Assembly (NCBI GenBank): GCA_965284435.1
Contig: OZ260083.1
Span: 1,178,001 to 1,242,000 of the forward strand
Reading direction: 5' to 3'
Length of the DNA: 64,000 nucleotides
Origin: CAIYZT01 sp947461435
GTDB taxonomy: Bacteria > Pseudomonadota > Alphaproteobacteria > Rhodobacterales > Rhodobacteraceae
In this document: positions 1 through 8,832 of the stretch, in pieces
How positions within the stretch are numbered: the first letter of the stretch is position 1
Layout of the letters: each line of letters opens with the position of its first letter
Translations under genes and position numbers: made by a program
Notes under the pieces: model-generated
The model's input: the letters and a program-made list of their open reading frames with translations, nothing else
Told to the model about the DNA's origin: nothing
The model's database searches: none

Positions 1-8
1 GCAGGATT

Positions 9-1412
9 TTGAACAGTCGTCCGGCTATACTTGATGCTTTGGCCGCCGTTCTGTCTGAGGGGGTGCTGATCACCAACACGGTCGAACTGAAGGCCTATGA
101 ATGCGATGGATTGTCGGCCTATCGCTGCCCGCCGATGGCCGTGACACTACCGCGCACGACGGCTGAAGTCGCGGCCATCTTGAAGGTATGCCATAGCATG
201 GGAGTGCCGGTTGTACCTCGTGGCGCGGGAACCTCTCTTGCGGGCGGCGCACTTCCAACGGCCGATTGTGTTATTCTGGGCGTGTCGCGACTGACTCGCG
301 TGATTGAAATCAATACAGCCGATCGGTTTATCCATGTTGAAACCGGACGGACAAACTTGTCGGTCACGGGGGCAGTTGAATCAGAAGGGTTCTTTTATGC
401 GCCGGATCCGTCCAGCCAAATAGCCTGTGCCATTGCAGGCAATATCGCAATGAACTCTGGGGGGGCGCACTGCCTTAAGTATGGGGTGACGACCAACAAT
501 CTTTTGGGCGTCCGCATGGTCTTGATGGATGGCACAGAGCTGACGCTCGGCGGTCCTTTCAATGATTCCGGTGGGCTGGACCTTATGGGTGTGATCTGCG
601 GGTCAGAGGGGCAACTTGCTGTGGTTACGGAGGCTTGGTTGCGCATCCTTCCAAAACCTGAAGGTGCCAGACCTGTGTTGATCGGCTTTGACAGCAACGA
701 AGTTGCCGGTGCCTGCGTCGGTGACATCATAAAGGCAGGTGTACTGCCTGTAGCCATTGAATTCATGGACCGTCCTGCGATCGTCGCCTGTGAGGCGTTT
801 GCAAAGGCAGGTTACCCCGATTGTGCGGCCCTTCTGATCATCGAGGTCGAGGGAAGCCTTGCAGAGATCGATGACCAACTTGCGCGGATACGGGACTTGG
901 CAGGGCGCCATGCCCCAGTCGCCTATCGCGAAAGCACCTCAGAGGCGGATAGCGCACGCATTTGGCTTGGCCGAAAATCAGCCTTCGGCGCTATGGGCCA
1001 AATGGGTGACTATATGTGTCTGGATGGAACGATCCCCGTTTCTTCGCTGCCGTTGGTTCTGCGGCGGATTGGCGAGATGAGCGATGAATTCGATCTACGG
1101 GTTGCCAACGTCTTTCATGCGGGTGACGGGAACATGCACCCTCTTATCCTTTTTGACGCGAACAAACCTGGCGATCTGGAGCGTTGCGAGGCCTTTGGCG
1201 CAGCGATCTTGACCTTGTGTGTTGAAGTGGGCGGTTGCCTTACCGGGGAACATGGTGTGGGCGTTGAAAAACGCGATCTGATGTCCGTTCAATATAATCC
1301 GGCAGATCTGGAAGCTCAGATGTCTGTCAAGGACGTCTTTGATCCGTCTTGGCTGCTAAACCCAGCCAAGGTGTTCCCCCTGTCTGCCAGTGCTGGGCGT
1401 CGTGCGGGTTAA
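9..1412 (+). CDS. glcD: Glycolate oxidase subunit GlcD, FAD-linked
   Basis: FAD-containing subunit of glycolate oxidase, which oxidises glycolate to glyoxylate and works with GlcE and GlcF at the membrane. The N-terminal half is a PCMH-type FAD-binding domain (roughly residues 40-215) with PRGAGTSLAGGA and PDPSSQIACAIAGN; the C-terminal half is the FAD-oxidase C domain with VFHAGDGNMHP (near residue 370) and GEHGVG. These motifs match E. coli GlcD closely. The frame is open to the left window edge and the TTG at 9 has no properly spaced ribosome site, so the true start may lie outside the window. It is followed after 60 bases by glcE and then glcF. Confidence 0.93.
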   Translation: MNSRPAILDALAAVLSEGVLITNTVELKAYECDGLSAYRCPPMAVTLPRTTAEVAAILKVCHSMGVPVVPRGAGTSLAGGALPTADCVILGVSRLTRVIEINTADRFIHVETGRTNLSVTGAVESEGFFYAPDPSSQIACAIAGNIAMNSGGAHCLKYGVTTNNLLGVRMVLMDGTELTLGGPFNDSGGLDLMGVICGSEGQLAVVTEAWLRILPKPEGARPVLIGFDSNEVAGACVGDIIKAGVLPVAIEFMDRPAIVACEAFAKAGYPDCAALLIIEVEGSLAEIDDQLARIRDLAGRHAPVAYRESTSEADSARIWLGRKSAFGAMGQMGDYMCLDGTIPVSSLPLVLRRIGEMSDEFDLRVANVFHAGDGNMHPLILFDANKPGDLERCEAFGAAILTLCVEVGGCLTGEHGVGVEKRDLMSVQYNPADLEAQMSVKDVFDPSWLLNPAKVFPLSASAGRRAG

Positions 1413-1472
1413 GATATTGAATCGCTATGTTTCAGATCCTCCCGAATTCTCGTGACAAGATGAAAGCGCTCC

Positions 1473-2567
1473 ATGCGGCCGGAAAGTGAAACGGACTTGA
1501 CCGAGATGATCCGGTCGGCAACTGGCCCCTTGGCCTTGAGAGGTGGCGGTACGCGCGGTCCTCGGGTCGACGGGGAGATACTTGATCTGTCAGGCCTGTC
1601 CGGCATTTCGCTGTATGAGCCCGGTGCGCTGACCCTTGTCGCGGGCGCAGGTACGCCCTTGTCCGAGATAGAGCAGACTTTGGCCGCCCAAGGTCAGCGC
1701 CTTCCATTTGAGCCGCCAGATATTCAAGCCTTGTTGGGGCGGCAGGGCGCGTCGACCATCGGCGGCGTTGCCGCAGCCAATGCCTCGGGCCCGCGGCGTG
1801 TCCAAGCTGGAGCGGCGCGTGACAGTTTGATCGGACTGAAAAGTGTTGATGGGCGCGGTGTGGCGATAAAATCGGGTGGCCGCGTGATGAAGAATGTCAC
1901 CGGTCTTGATTTGGTCAAGTTGATGTCAGGGGCCCACGGAACATTGGGTGTGCTGACAGAGGTGGCCTTCAAACTTCTTCCCCAGCCTGAAACCAGTGCG
2001 GGCCTGTGTCTGCATGGCCTCACTGTTGCGCAGGCGGTCAGTGCAATGTCTGCTGCTTTGGGTTCACCTTATGAAATCTCTGGTGCCGCACATTTGCCGG
2101 CAGAACAGCAAACCTACTTGCGTATCGAAGGATTTGCACGGTCCGTTGCCTATCGATTGGACCGCCTGAAATCCCTTCTGGCGGTGCATGCGGCCGAGAT
2201 CACCGTTGCCGATCAGCCGGTTGAACGTTGGAAGGCCATCCGCGACGTGGCACCATTGGCAGGGCAGGGCGGCGACCTCTGGCGACTATCGGTGCAGCCG
2301 TCAACCGCCCCTACTCTTTTGGCGGGAATGCCTGATGATGCGAAGGTTTTGCTGGATTGGGGCGGCGGCCTCATATGGGCCCTGATCCCCGAAGGCTGCG
2401 ATCTGCGCGCTCGTCTTGGCCCAATAAGTGGCCACGCCACCCTGATGAGATCCGCGAGTTCTCTTCCCGTCTTTTCGCCCGAACCCGCGCCAGTTGCCGC
2501 CCTTTCGGCAGCGCTGCGTGCCAAATTCGACCCCAAAGCCATCTTCAATCGTGGAATAATGGGCTGA
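1473..2567 (+). CDS. glcE: Glycolate oxidase subunit GlcE
   Basis: Second flavin-binding-fold subunit of glycolate oxidase. The 364-residue length fits GlcE and is shorter than GlcD because the C-terminal oxidase domain is reduced. The FAD-binding half shows LRGGGTRGP near residue 24, STIGGVAAANASGPRR and GRVMKNVTGLDLVKLMSG, typical of GlcE. The stop codon overlaps the glcF start in a TGATG arrangement, so the two are translationally coupled. The ATG at 1473 is the first in frame after the end of glcD. Confidence 0.93.
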   Translation: MRPESETDLTEMIRSATGPLALRGGGTRGPRVDGEILDLSGLSGISLYEPGALTLVAGAGTPLSEIEQTLAAQGQRLPFEPPDIQALLGRQGASTIGGVAAANASGPRRVQAGAARDSLIGLKSVDGRGVAIKSGGRVMKNVTGLDLVKLMSGAHGTLGVLTEVAFKLLPQPETSAGLCLHGLTVAQAVSAMSAALGSPYEISGAAHLPAEQQTYLRIEGFARSVAYRLDRLKSLLAVHAAEITVADQPVERWKAIRDVAPLAGQGGDLWRLSVQPSTAPTLLAGMPDDAKVLLDWGGGLIWALIPEGCDLRARLGPISGHATLMRSASSLPVFSPEPAPVAALSAALRAKFDPKAIFNRGIMG

Positions 2568-3877
2568 TGCAGACCTTCTTTACTGAAAATCAATTGAAAG
2601 ATCCAAAACTGGCGGAAGCCAACGCTATTTTGCGCAGTTGCGTGCACTGCGGATTATGCACTGCCACTTGTCCCAGCTATCTGGTCTTGGGAGATGAACT
2701 CGACAGCCCTCGGGGCCGAATTTATCAGATCAAGGATATGTTGGAACAAGGACGCGCTGCCGATGCCCGCACGGCGTTGCACATTGATCGATGCCTGTCC
2801 TGTCTTTCGTGTACAACGACATGTCCGTCTGGCGTGGACTACATGCATTTGATCGATCAGGCCCGAGTCCATGTCGAGCAAACCTATAAACGCCCTCTGA
2901 TGGACCGATTGCTGCGCGGCATTCTTGCGCGGATCATCCCTTATCCGACAAGGTTTCGTCTGGCCCTTTTTGCGGCGCGTCTGGCAAAGCCGTTGGCAAG
3001 ATTTATGCCGGACGCCCGCTTGCGTGCTATGATGGATTTGGCGCCAGATCGTTTGCCGCCGGTCAGCCGCAATGACGATCCGCAAACTTTTGGCTCTGTC
3101 GGCCCGCGCCGTGCGCGCGTGGCGCTTATGACCGGATGCGCGCAAAAGGCGCTGAACACCGACATCAATGATGCAACCATCCGATTGTTGACCCGGCTCG
3201 GGGTGGAAGTTGTCGTGCCAAAGGGTCTTGGCTGTTGCGGCGCATTGACCCAGCATATGGGACGCGAGTCCGAAGCGCGGTCCTTTGCAGCAAAAATGAT
3301 CCGCGCGATCTTGGCCGAAGATCAGCCGAAATTTGATGCCATCATCATCAATACATCCGGTTGCGGAACGACCATCAAGGACTATGGCCACCTGTTTGCA
3401 GAAGATCCTCTTGCACCGCAAGCAGGGCAAGTTGCGGCATTGGCCCGTGATGTCACAGAATTCCTCGTCACAATTGGTCTGCCTCAGGGGCAAGGACCGG
3501 GTGGCCGCGTGGCCTATCATGCGGCGTGCTCGTTGCAACACGGGCAGAAGGTCAAATCGGCCCCGAAGGATCTTCTCAAGCAGGTTGGGTTTACAGTCGT
3601 GGAGCCGGTAGACAGCCACATCTGCTGCGGATCAGCGGGCACCTACAACCTTTTACAGCCAGAAATTTCGGCGTCTTTGCGCACGCGGAAAGTCACGTCG
3701 CTTGAGGCCAAATCACCCGACATCATTGCGGCAGGAAACATTGGATGCATGACCCAGATCGGCATGGGAACAACAATTCCCGTGGTTCACACGATTGAGC
3801 TTTTGGATTGGGCAACGGGCGGACCGATGCCGCCTGTACTGAAGGATCGCCAAACTATCGCCGCTTTATCGGTTTAG
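2567..3877 (+). CDS. glcF: Glycolate oxidase iron-sulfur subunit GlcF
   Basis: Iron-sulfur subunit that carries electrons from the flavin subunits to the respiratory chain. The N-terminal region has two ferredoxin-type 4Fe-4S motifs, CVHCGLCTATCPS (about residues 25-37) and CLSCLSCTTTCPS. Two CCG (cysteine-rich) domains follow, seen as GCCGAL and ICCGSAGTYNLLQP. The frame is open further upstream inside glcE, but the ATG at 2567 overlaps the glcE stop and begins MQTFFTE, the usual GlcF N-terminus, giving 436 residues. It is the last gene of the glcDEF unit. Confidence 0.94.
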   Translation: MQTFFTENQLKDPKLAEANAILRSCVHCGLCTATCPSYLVLGDELDSPRGRIYQIKDMLEQGRAADARTALHIDRCLSCLSCTTTCPSGVDYMHLIDQARVHVEQTYKRPLMDRLLRGILARIIPYPTRFRLALFAARLAKPLARFMPDARLRAMMDLAPDRLPPVSRNDDPQTFGSVGPRRARVALMTGCAQKALNTDINDATIRLLTRLGVEVVVPKGLGCCGALTQHMGRESEARSFAAKMIRAILAEDQPKFDAIIINTSGCGTTIKDYGHLFAEDPLAPQAGQVAALARDVTEFLVTIGLPQGQGPGGRVAYHAACSLQHGQKVKSAPKDLLKQVGFTVVEPVDSHICCGSAGTYNLLQPEISASLRTRKVTSLEAKSPDIIAAGNIGCMTQIGMGTTIPVVHTIELLDWATGGPMPPVLKDRQTIAALSV

Positions 3878-3901
3878 ACCTTAGTAAACCGGAGTATTCT
3901 G

Positions 3902-4711
3902 ATGCGCCTTTTCCCCGCTTTCCTTGTCGTTTTGTTCGTCTTCGCGGCCGGGCAAGGATCCGCACAGGAAACGGGTTTGATCAGCCTTGAAACAACAGAT
4001 GATGCCAAAGGCTGGGAGGCCGTCGGACGCCTTGATCTTGGCAACAACGGTTTTTGCACCGCCACGCTGATCGCACCGCAACTGGTTTTGACCGCTGCAC
4101 ATTGCTTGTTCAACAAGGACACTGGCGCGCGCACCCCGGTTCAAGATTTCCAATTTCTTCCAGGTTTGCGAAACGGCCGTGCCGAGGCGTATCGCCACGT
4201 TTCTGTTGCCGCCGCGCATCCTGACTATGTTTATGCCGGGGTCGGCAAGTTGGACAGGGTCGGATTTGACGTCGCGCTTCTTCGGTTGGATCAACCGATA
4301 CGCTCGACCTCCGTCACTCCTATGGAGATCGGACCGCGGCCCGACGTCAATTCCTCGGTCGGCGTCGTGTCCTACGCGCAAGATCGCGCGGAAGCACCAT
4401 CCTTGCAACAAACCTGTACTGTGCTTGACGAAGCCAACGCAATCTCTGTTCTGTCATGTTCCGTCGATTTCGGATCCTCAGGCGCGCCGGTTTTTGACAT
4501 TTCTGGTCCAAACCCGAAAATCGTCTCAATCATCTCTGCCAAGGCAGATTTGGGCGAAGAGCCCGTCGCGTTGGCCGTTTCTGTGACCGAAGTTCTTCCA
4601 ACGCTATTGTCCGAAATTGAATCCCAACTTGGCGGAGAATCCCGAGTTGAAGGGGTTACGGTCCTGTCTGGTGGGCATGGCGGCACTGCGAAATTTGTCA
4701 CCGCCCCATGA
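3902..4711 (+). CDS. Secreted trypsin-like serine protease
   Basis: Probable extracytoplasmic serine endopeptidase of the chymotrypsin/V8 fold (family S1). The first ~22 residues form a signal peptide (Met-Arg, hydrophobic core, cleavage after GSAQ or nearby). A full catalytic triad is visible: His67 in TAAHC, Asp123 in DVALLRL and Ser193 in GSSGAP. A cysteine pair near the histidine and another around residues 165-185 could form disulfides. The gene lies 24 bases after glcF on the same strand but has no functional link to it. The substrate is unknown. The hsp20 promoter begins just after its stop codon. Confidence 0.85.
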   Translation: MRLFPAFLVVLFVFAAGQGSAQETGLISLETTDDAKGWEAVGRLDLGNNGFCTATLIAPQLVLTAAHCLFNKDTGARTPVQDFQFLPGLRNGRAEAYRHVSVAAAHPDYVYAGVGKLDRVGFDVALLRLDQPIRSTSVTPMEIGPRPDVNSSVGVVSYAQDRAEAPSLQQTCTVLDEANAISVLSCSVDFGSSGAPVFDISGPNPKIVSIISAKADLGEEPVALAVSVTEVLPTLLSEIESQLGGESRVEGVTVLSGGHGGTAKFVTAP

Positions 4712-4721
4712 TTTTTCTGGG

Positions 4722-4750
4722 CTTGAAACCCAGCAAATCCGTTCCCATCT
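4722..4750 (+). promoter_or_regulatory. Sigma-32 (RpoH)-like heat-shock promoter
   Basis: CTTGAAA at 4722-4728 is separated by 15 bases from CCCATCT at 4744-4750, close to the heat-shock consensus CTTGAAA then CCCATNT. It lies about 95 bases upstream of the Hsp20 start, in the short gap after the protease gene, which is the expected place for RpoH control of a small heat-shock protein. Confidence 0.7.
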
Positions 4751-4845
4751 GATGCTGGTCGCAGGGCGCCGCATCGGGCCCTCGGCACAAACACTGCCCT
4801 GCCCGTTATGGGAGGGCCCAGCGACATCGCTTTGAAAGGATGATC

Positions 4846-5316
4846 ATGCGTAATCTTGACTTTGCCCCCCTTTACCGCGCTACCGTGGGGTTTGACCGTA
4901 TTGCCGATCTGATGGACCGCGCTCTTTCAGCGGATATTCCGCAGCCAACATACCCGCCGTATAACATTGAAAAAACGGCGGAAGATTCCTACCGTATTTC
5001 CATCGCCGTGGCTGGATTTTCCCCCGATGACCTGACGGTGGACGTGCGCGAAGGCAGTCTTTACGTGGCGGCCCGTCGCGCGGACGAGACGACTGAAAAG
5101 ACTTTCCTGCACCGCGGGATTGCAACACGCGCCTTTGAACGCCGATTTGCCTTGGCGGACCATGTAAAGGTCAAGGGCGCGACCCACGAACACGGAATGC
5201 TTCACATTGATTTGCAACGTGAAACCCCCGAGGCGTTGAAACCGCGCCGCATCGAAATTGCCCGCCCAGGAGATATTGATGCCAAGGCCGTCGAACATGC
5301 GCCGGCTCTCGTTTAA
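4846..5316 (+). CDS. ibpA: Small heat shock protein Hsp20, IbpA-like
   Basis: Cytoplasmic holdase chaperone that binds unfolding proteins during heat stress. The N-terminus MRNLDFAPLYRATVGFDR is nearly that of IbpA proteins (MRNFDLSPLYRSAIGFDR). The alpha-crystallin domain spans roughly residues 35-130, with YRISIAVAGF near its start and a beta-strand end LHIDLQRETPE. The second of two in-frame ATGs (4846) was chosen because AAAGGA ends 5 bases before it and because it matches the family N-terminus; the result is 156 residues. It has its own RpoH-like promoter and a strong terminator, so it is probably monocistronic and heat-inducible. Confidence 0.93.
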   Translation: MRNLDFAPLYRATVGFDRIADLMDRALSADIPQPTYPPYNIEKTAEDSYRISIAVAGFSPDDLTVDVREGSLYVAARRADETTEKTFLHRGIATRAFERRFALADHVKVKGATHEHGMLHIDLQRETPEALKPRRIEIARPGDIDAKAVEHAPALV

Positions 5317-5334
5317 CTCTTTCTGACGCCAAGC

Positions 5335-5366
5335 AAAGGGCCCGGATCATGCCATCCGGGCCCTTT
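5335..5366 (+). terminator. Terminator of hsp20
   Basis: A perfect 13-bp stem (AAAGGGCCCGGAT paired with ATCCGGGCCCTTT) around a 6-base loop lies 18 bases after the hsp20 stop. The T run is short, but the stem is very stable. It may also work for transcription arriving from the opposite strand. Confidence 0.85.
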
Positions 5367-5539
5367 CCAATTTCAACATATTCATCCACGTGACGGCAGC
5401 AATCACAATGGCGATGGTCAGATCCACGGCAAGCCGCCGGCTTGATCTTTTGTGGCCGCGCTATTGAAACCGGTAACATCTCTGCCTTGCGTTGCCGATC
5501 AACGGTTCTTGCGGACGCAGGGTGTGACGTCAGTCCTGT

Positions 5540-5992
5540 TCAAAAGAGAAGCGCTTCATAAAGGGAGGCAACGCCAGCTTGACTGGTCAGCAGGTTGGAT
5601 TTTCCTGTCGCCTTCGCGTACGCCACTGTTGCGTTGTAGGTGCCAGATCCGAAAACGCCATCAATTGGACCGTTATAGTATCCATAGGCCGACAGGGTCG
5701 ACTGAATGCGGCGCTGATTGTTGTTGCTGTATGCGTTGAACCTCGCCGCAACGGGAGTGCTGTAGATTGAGGTTGTCGCGGGTACATAAACCGGCTGCGG
5801 TTGGGGCTGTTGTTGAACATTCGGGTGTTTGGTGGCTTGATTGATCAATGTTCCTATCAAGATCGTTCCAAGAACGCCCGTCAGAACATCTTGCTCGCGC
5901 TGGCCCCATGCAAACGATGGTGCGGCGGAAGTAAGAAGAAGTGCGACAGCAGTCACTGCGGCGACAGCTTTGGTCTTGAACATGGGCAGCAT
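5540..5992 (-). CDS. Exported peptidoglycan-binding-like protein
   Basis: A 150-residue secreted protein with a typical signal peptide (lysine-containing start, hydrophobic AAVTAVALLLTSAAPSFA). A low-complexity linker rich in Gln and Pro (QQQPQPQPVYVP) follows. The C-terminal ~60 residues resemble a peptidoglycan-binding domain 1 repeat: RRIQSTLSAYGYYNGPIDGV then FGSGTYNATVAY, the usual 'L..GYY.G.IDG.FG..T..A...F' pattern. It probably binds the cell wall; no catalytic domain is present. AAAGGA lies 8 bases before the start at 5992. Convergent to hsp20. Confidence 0.75.
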   Translation of the reverse strand: MLPMFKTKAVAAVTAVALLLTSAAPSFAWGQREQDVLTGVLGTILIGTLINQATKHPNVQQQPQPQPVYVPATTSIYSTPVAARFNAYSNNNQRRIQSTLSAYGYYNGPIDGVFGSGTYNATVAYAKATGKSNLLTSQAGVASLYEALLF

Positions 5993-6176
5993 GTTTTGGT
6001 CCTTTCTGGTTAAACCCGGATTTTTTCGGGTGATGAACCAGTCCTGAACCTTTCGGGCCTGCTAGGCAAAATCCGCAAATTGTTATCAGATATCACTGAG
6101 ACGAGGCAAAGGTTTATGGCCCCCAATCCCTATCCTTTTTTGAAGGGAAGAAGGATTAAGGGCCTGAATATTCTAA

Positions 6177-6527
6177 CTACTTTGTCCGAAAATCAAAATG
6201 CTTGCGCACATTCTCTTCGATCTTCCAGGTTCCTTTGAATGTGGGTTCTACCACAAAGGCATCGCCAGCCTTTACAGTTACAGGCTGTCCACCGTCTGGG
6301 GTGATCGTAATCTTGCCTTCGATCAGCACGACATATTCGTAGGCTGAATAGGTGGCATGATAGCTGCCAACCGTGCATTCCCAGATTCCCGACACCATAT
6401 CCCCTGCAGCAGAGGTATGCAGGACCCAGGTTTTCATCTGGGGATTGCCTTCGGTTTTGATCCACCCGTCCAGATCGCTGGTCGATGGGTTGGAATCGGT
6501 TGGCGGCAGTTTAACTACTGTTTGCAT
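6177..6527 (-). CDS. Cupin-domain protein (DUF861/cupin_3-like)
   Basis: A small single-domain cupin (116 residues) of the DUF861/EutQ-like group. Visible features are the conserved SGIWECTVGSYHATYSAYEY stretch, which in this family packs the barrel entrance, and ITPDGGQPVTVKAGDAFVVEP, the second cupin motif. The frame extends to 6572 (MSDVQAK), which also has a GGGGA-like site, but GGAG 6 bases before the ATG at 6527 and the length of the paralogue at 45585-45926 favour the shorter form. The ligand is not predictable. It lies downstream of the aminotransferase and SDR genes on the same strand. Confidence 0.75.
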   Translation of the reverse strand: MQTVVKLPPTDSNPSTSDLDGWIKTEGNPQMKTWVLHTSAAGDMVSGIWECTVGSYHATYSAYEYVVLIEGKITITPDGGQPVTVKAGDAFVVEPTFKGTWKIEENVRKHFDFRTK

Positions 6528-6617
6528 CGTGTTCTCCGGTAAATAAGAAGGTTTAGCCTGCACGTCTGACATGGTTTTGTCCCCATCGCGCGCGACATCG
6601 AGTACGCGAACGGCGAC

Positions 6618-7739
6618 TTAGGATATCGATCTTAGGCAGTCTGCCAGACGGGACAGCCCTTCGTCCAGTCGTGCGGCATCGCCCCCACCAACGCCCAATC
6701 GGATATGGTTTGGCATATCATAGGCAGTGCCAGGCAGCAGAAAGGTTTTGAACGGCGCGGCCAGAAGGCGGCGGGCAAAGGGTTCCGCTTCTTCCCCTTC
6801 CAAACGAGCCAGGCCGATCAATCCTGCGCCGGGCCGAACCCAAGACAACCGTGGTTCGCTTTTGATAAATTCGTCCAACACATCCAGGTTTTTCAGACCT
6901 TGGGCGCGGGCTACTGCCAAGGCAGGACCAAGACGCTCCGGTCGGAGCGCGATTTCAGCGATGTGCTCTCCCAAGATATTCATGATTTCGCTGGAGTTTT
7001 CTCGGAGGATGACAGCATCCATGATAAGCTCGTGATCCCGGCAGATCATCCATCCCGTGCGCAAGCCCTGAAGCCCCAACGCCTTTGAGACGGATCCCGT
7101 TGAAATGCCGCGATGATACATCCCTGCAATCGACGGCGCGCGGGGCCCTGTCCATTCCAGACCCGCATAAACTTCATCGACGATCAGCCATGCGCCGACG
7201 TGGTCGGCGATGGCCGCGATCTTGGTCAAATCAGCCGCCGAAAAGGGCATCCCCGTCGGGTTGTTTGGGTTCGACAAGAAAATCAGTTTTGTTTGCGCGG
7301 TGACGGCAGCACGCAGGGCGTCCGGATTCAGTGTCCAATTGTCTTTCTCATGACAGGTCACCGTTGTCAGCTTTGCCCCGATCGCTTTTGCCATGACCGA
7401 CACTTGTGGCCAGCCCGGTGAAATCGTGACAACGTCGTCTCCGGGCTCCAGCAACTGGCGAAAACAAAGATAATTCGCTTCTGCCGCCCCGGCGGTAATC
7501 AGGACGTCATCCGCCGTGCAGATCCCGTCAAGTTCGGCCTGCTCAATGACGCGCTGTCGAAGCATTGGCAGGCCCTGAAAACTGACGCCGTTCCAGTCGA
7601 GGGACAGGTTTGGATCGAGGTCATCCATAAAATCAGACAGTTTCGGCGACTGACTCAAGGAAAAGCCCAGAAAGCAATCTGGAGTCTCTCGCGTGGTGGA
7701 CAAAAGATAGTCGAACAGCTTGTGGATTCTCACTTTCAC
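6618..7739 (-). CDS. PLP-dependent class I/II aminotransferase
   Basis: Fold-type I pyridoxal-phosphate aminotransferase of 373 residues. It shows the AGAAEANYL cofactor-phosphate region, NPNNPTGMPFS, VDEVYAG (Asp-x-x-Tyr cofactor contacts), the Schiff-base lysine in SVSKALGLQGLRTGW and a substrate-carboxylate arginine in IRLGVGGG near the C-terminus. The amino-group donor and acceptor cannot be read from sequence. Its ATG overlaps the stop of the upstream SDR by 4 bases (ATGA), so the two are coupled and may act in one pathway. Confidence 0.85.
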   Translation of the reverse strand: MKVRIHKLFDYLLSTTRETPDCFLGFSLSQSPKLSDFMDDLDPNLSLDWNGVSFQGLPMLRQRVIEQAELDGICTADDVLITAGAAEANYLCFRQLLEPGDDVVTISPGWPQVSVMAKAIGAKLTTVTCHEKDNWTLNPDALRAAVTAQTKLIFLSNPNNPTGMPFSAADLTKIAAIADHVGAWLIVDEVYAGLEWTGPRAPSIAGMYHRGISTGSVSKALGLQGLRTGWMICRDHELIMDAVILRENSSEIMNILGEHIAEIALRPERLGPALAVARAQGLKNLDVLDEFIKSEPRLSWVRPGAGLIGLARLEGEEAEPFARRLLAAPFKTFLLPGTAYDMPNHIRLGVGGGDAARLDEGLSRLADCLRSIS

Positions 7740-8461
7740 CGTACGTCGCGCCCTTGATTCAGAATGATGATATTGCCTGACGAGACATCACCGGCAGCCG
7801 AAACCAAGAAGCCAACCCATTCGGCAATCTGTTCTGGCTGCATGGCATGGCCATGGGGCATCGCGGAAATCGCACGTTCCAGAACCTCGGCGCTCAGCAC
7901 GCCGAACAATGGGGTTTCCGTCATCGCAGGCGCTATTGAATTGCAGGCGATCTTGTCCCGGGCATAGCGGCGGGCCAAATCTTTGGTCAGGGTGTCCATT
8001 GCGGCCTTTGACGCGCGATAGTGGGGCGGATCGAAGACGTCAAAGTTATAGGCGCCGTTGGACGAGATATTGACAATCTTCCGCACGCCAGGTCGATCTG
8101 CCATGGCTTTGACAGCCTGCTGGCAGCAGTGAAAAGCCGAGGAAAAATTGACAGCCATCTGCCGATCTAATTCATCAGCTGAAATGTCCGGGAAGTCCGA
8201 CATGAAACAGGTCCCGGCATTGTTCACCAAGACATCAACCCCACCAAAGCGTCGGGTAACTGTATCAAAAACGTCAGTTATTGCTTCCGCGTCTGTCAGA
8301 TCACATGCCAACGCCGTAAAGTCAGTTAGATCAGCGCCCATCATCACCAAGGCCGGGCCGTTGATGTCAACGCCAACGACGTGCAAACCGTCATCCAAAA
8401 GACGATGGACGATCGCCCTGCCCATGCCTCCAGCAGCTCCCGTGACAACCGCGATGCGCAC
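7736..8461 (-). CDS. Short-chain dehydrogenase/reductase (SDR)
   Basis: Classical NAD(P)-dependent SDR of 241 residues. The Rossmann glycine motif TGAAGGMGRA is at residues 7-16, NNAG follows near 88, the catalytic Ser lies in NISSNGAYN and the Tyr-x-x-x-Lys pair in HYRASKAA. Asp38-type GVDIN after the second strand suggests a preference for NAD over NADP. It is the first gene of a coupled pair with the aminotransferase, so a keto/hydroxy or amino-acid-like substrate is plausible but unproven. Confidence 0.85.
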   Translation of the reverse strand: MRIAVVTGAAGGMGRAIVHRLLDDGLHVVGVDINGPALVMMGADLTDFTALACDLTDAEAITDVFDTVTRRFGGVDVLVNNAGTCFMSDFPDISADELDRQMAVNFSSAFHCCQQAVKAMADRPGVRKIVNISSNGAYNFDVFDPPHYRASKAAMDTLTKDLARRYARDKIACNSIAPAMTETPLFGVLSAEVLERAISAMPHGHAMQPEQIAEWVGFLVSAAGDVSSGNIIILNQGRDVR

Positions 8462-8832
8462 TATGTCCCCTCTCCCTTTTTCGGCAAGAGTATGGGCGCG
8501 CGGCAGAAAAGGAAACGGTCAGTTCGTAAGTCTTTCACCGTTCACGACATAACGGGCCGTGAAAACCCCGCCGGCTGCGTTGGGCTTGACCTGAGAGTTG
8601 ATGGATAAAAACTCAAATCAACCCGCGCACGTCGCCTTCTCTTCTGAAAGTTTATTGAGGCATTAACTTTCGGTGTTTCAGGGTAATCTGTGCCGCGCGT
8701 CGGCGGCTTGGATTGCTTTATTGGCAAGATTCTGTCGTCAATTGGGTCTCTCGCTGGATACCAATTGGTTCCAGCGAGGACCGCAATACGTCGTTGGATC
8801 ATGCGCCCAACTTATCGAAAAACGCTAATGGT
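8462..8832. other. 371-base gap between gabD 3' end and SDR 5' end
   Basis: No convincing gene is seen here. The minus-strand frame at 8542-8802 has no family-like features and no clear ribosome site. The part next to 8461 should hold the promoter of the SDR-aminotransferase unit. The part near 8751-8777 holds an inverted repeat listed separately. Confidence 0.6.
8751..8777. repeat. Inverted repeat with nested palindrome
   Basis: TCGCTGGA (8751-8758) is repeated in inverse as TCCAGCGA (8770-8777), and a self-complementary CCAATTGG (8761-8768) sits between them. No T run follows on either strand, so a protein-binding site or an RNA hairpin at the gabD 3' end is as likely as a terminator. Confidence 0.55.

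Noticed and set aside
2654..3619. 321-codon minus-strand frame opposite glcF
   Set aside because: Antisense shadow; cysteine-rich only because glcF encodes iron-sulfur motifs.
8542..8802. 86-codon minus-strand frame in the gabD-SDR gap
   Set aside because: No ribosome site, no family-like pattern, overlaps the inverted repeat.
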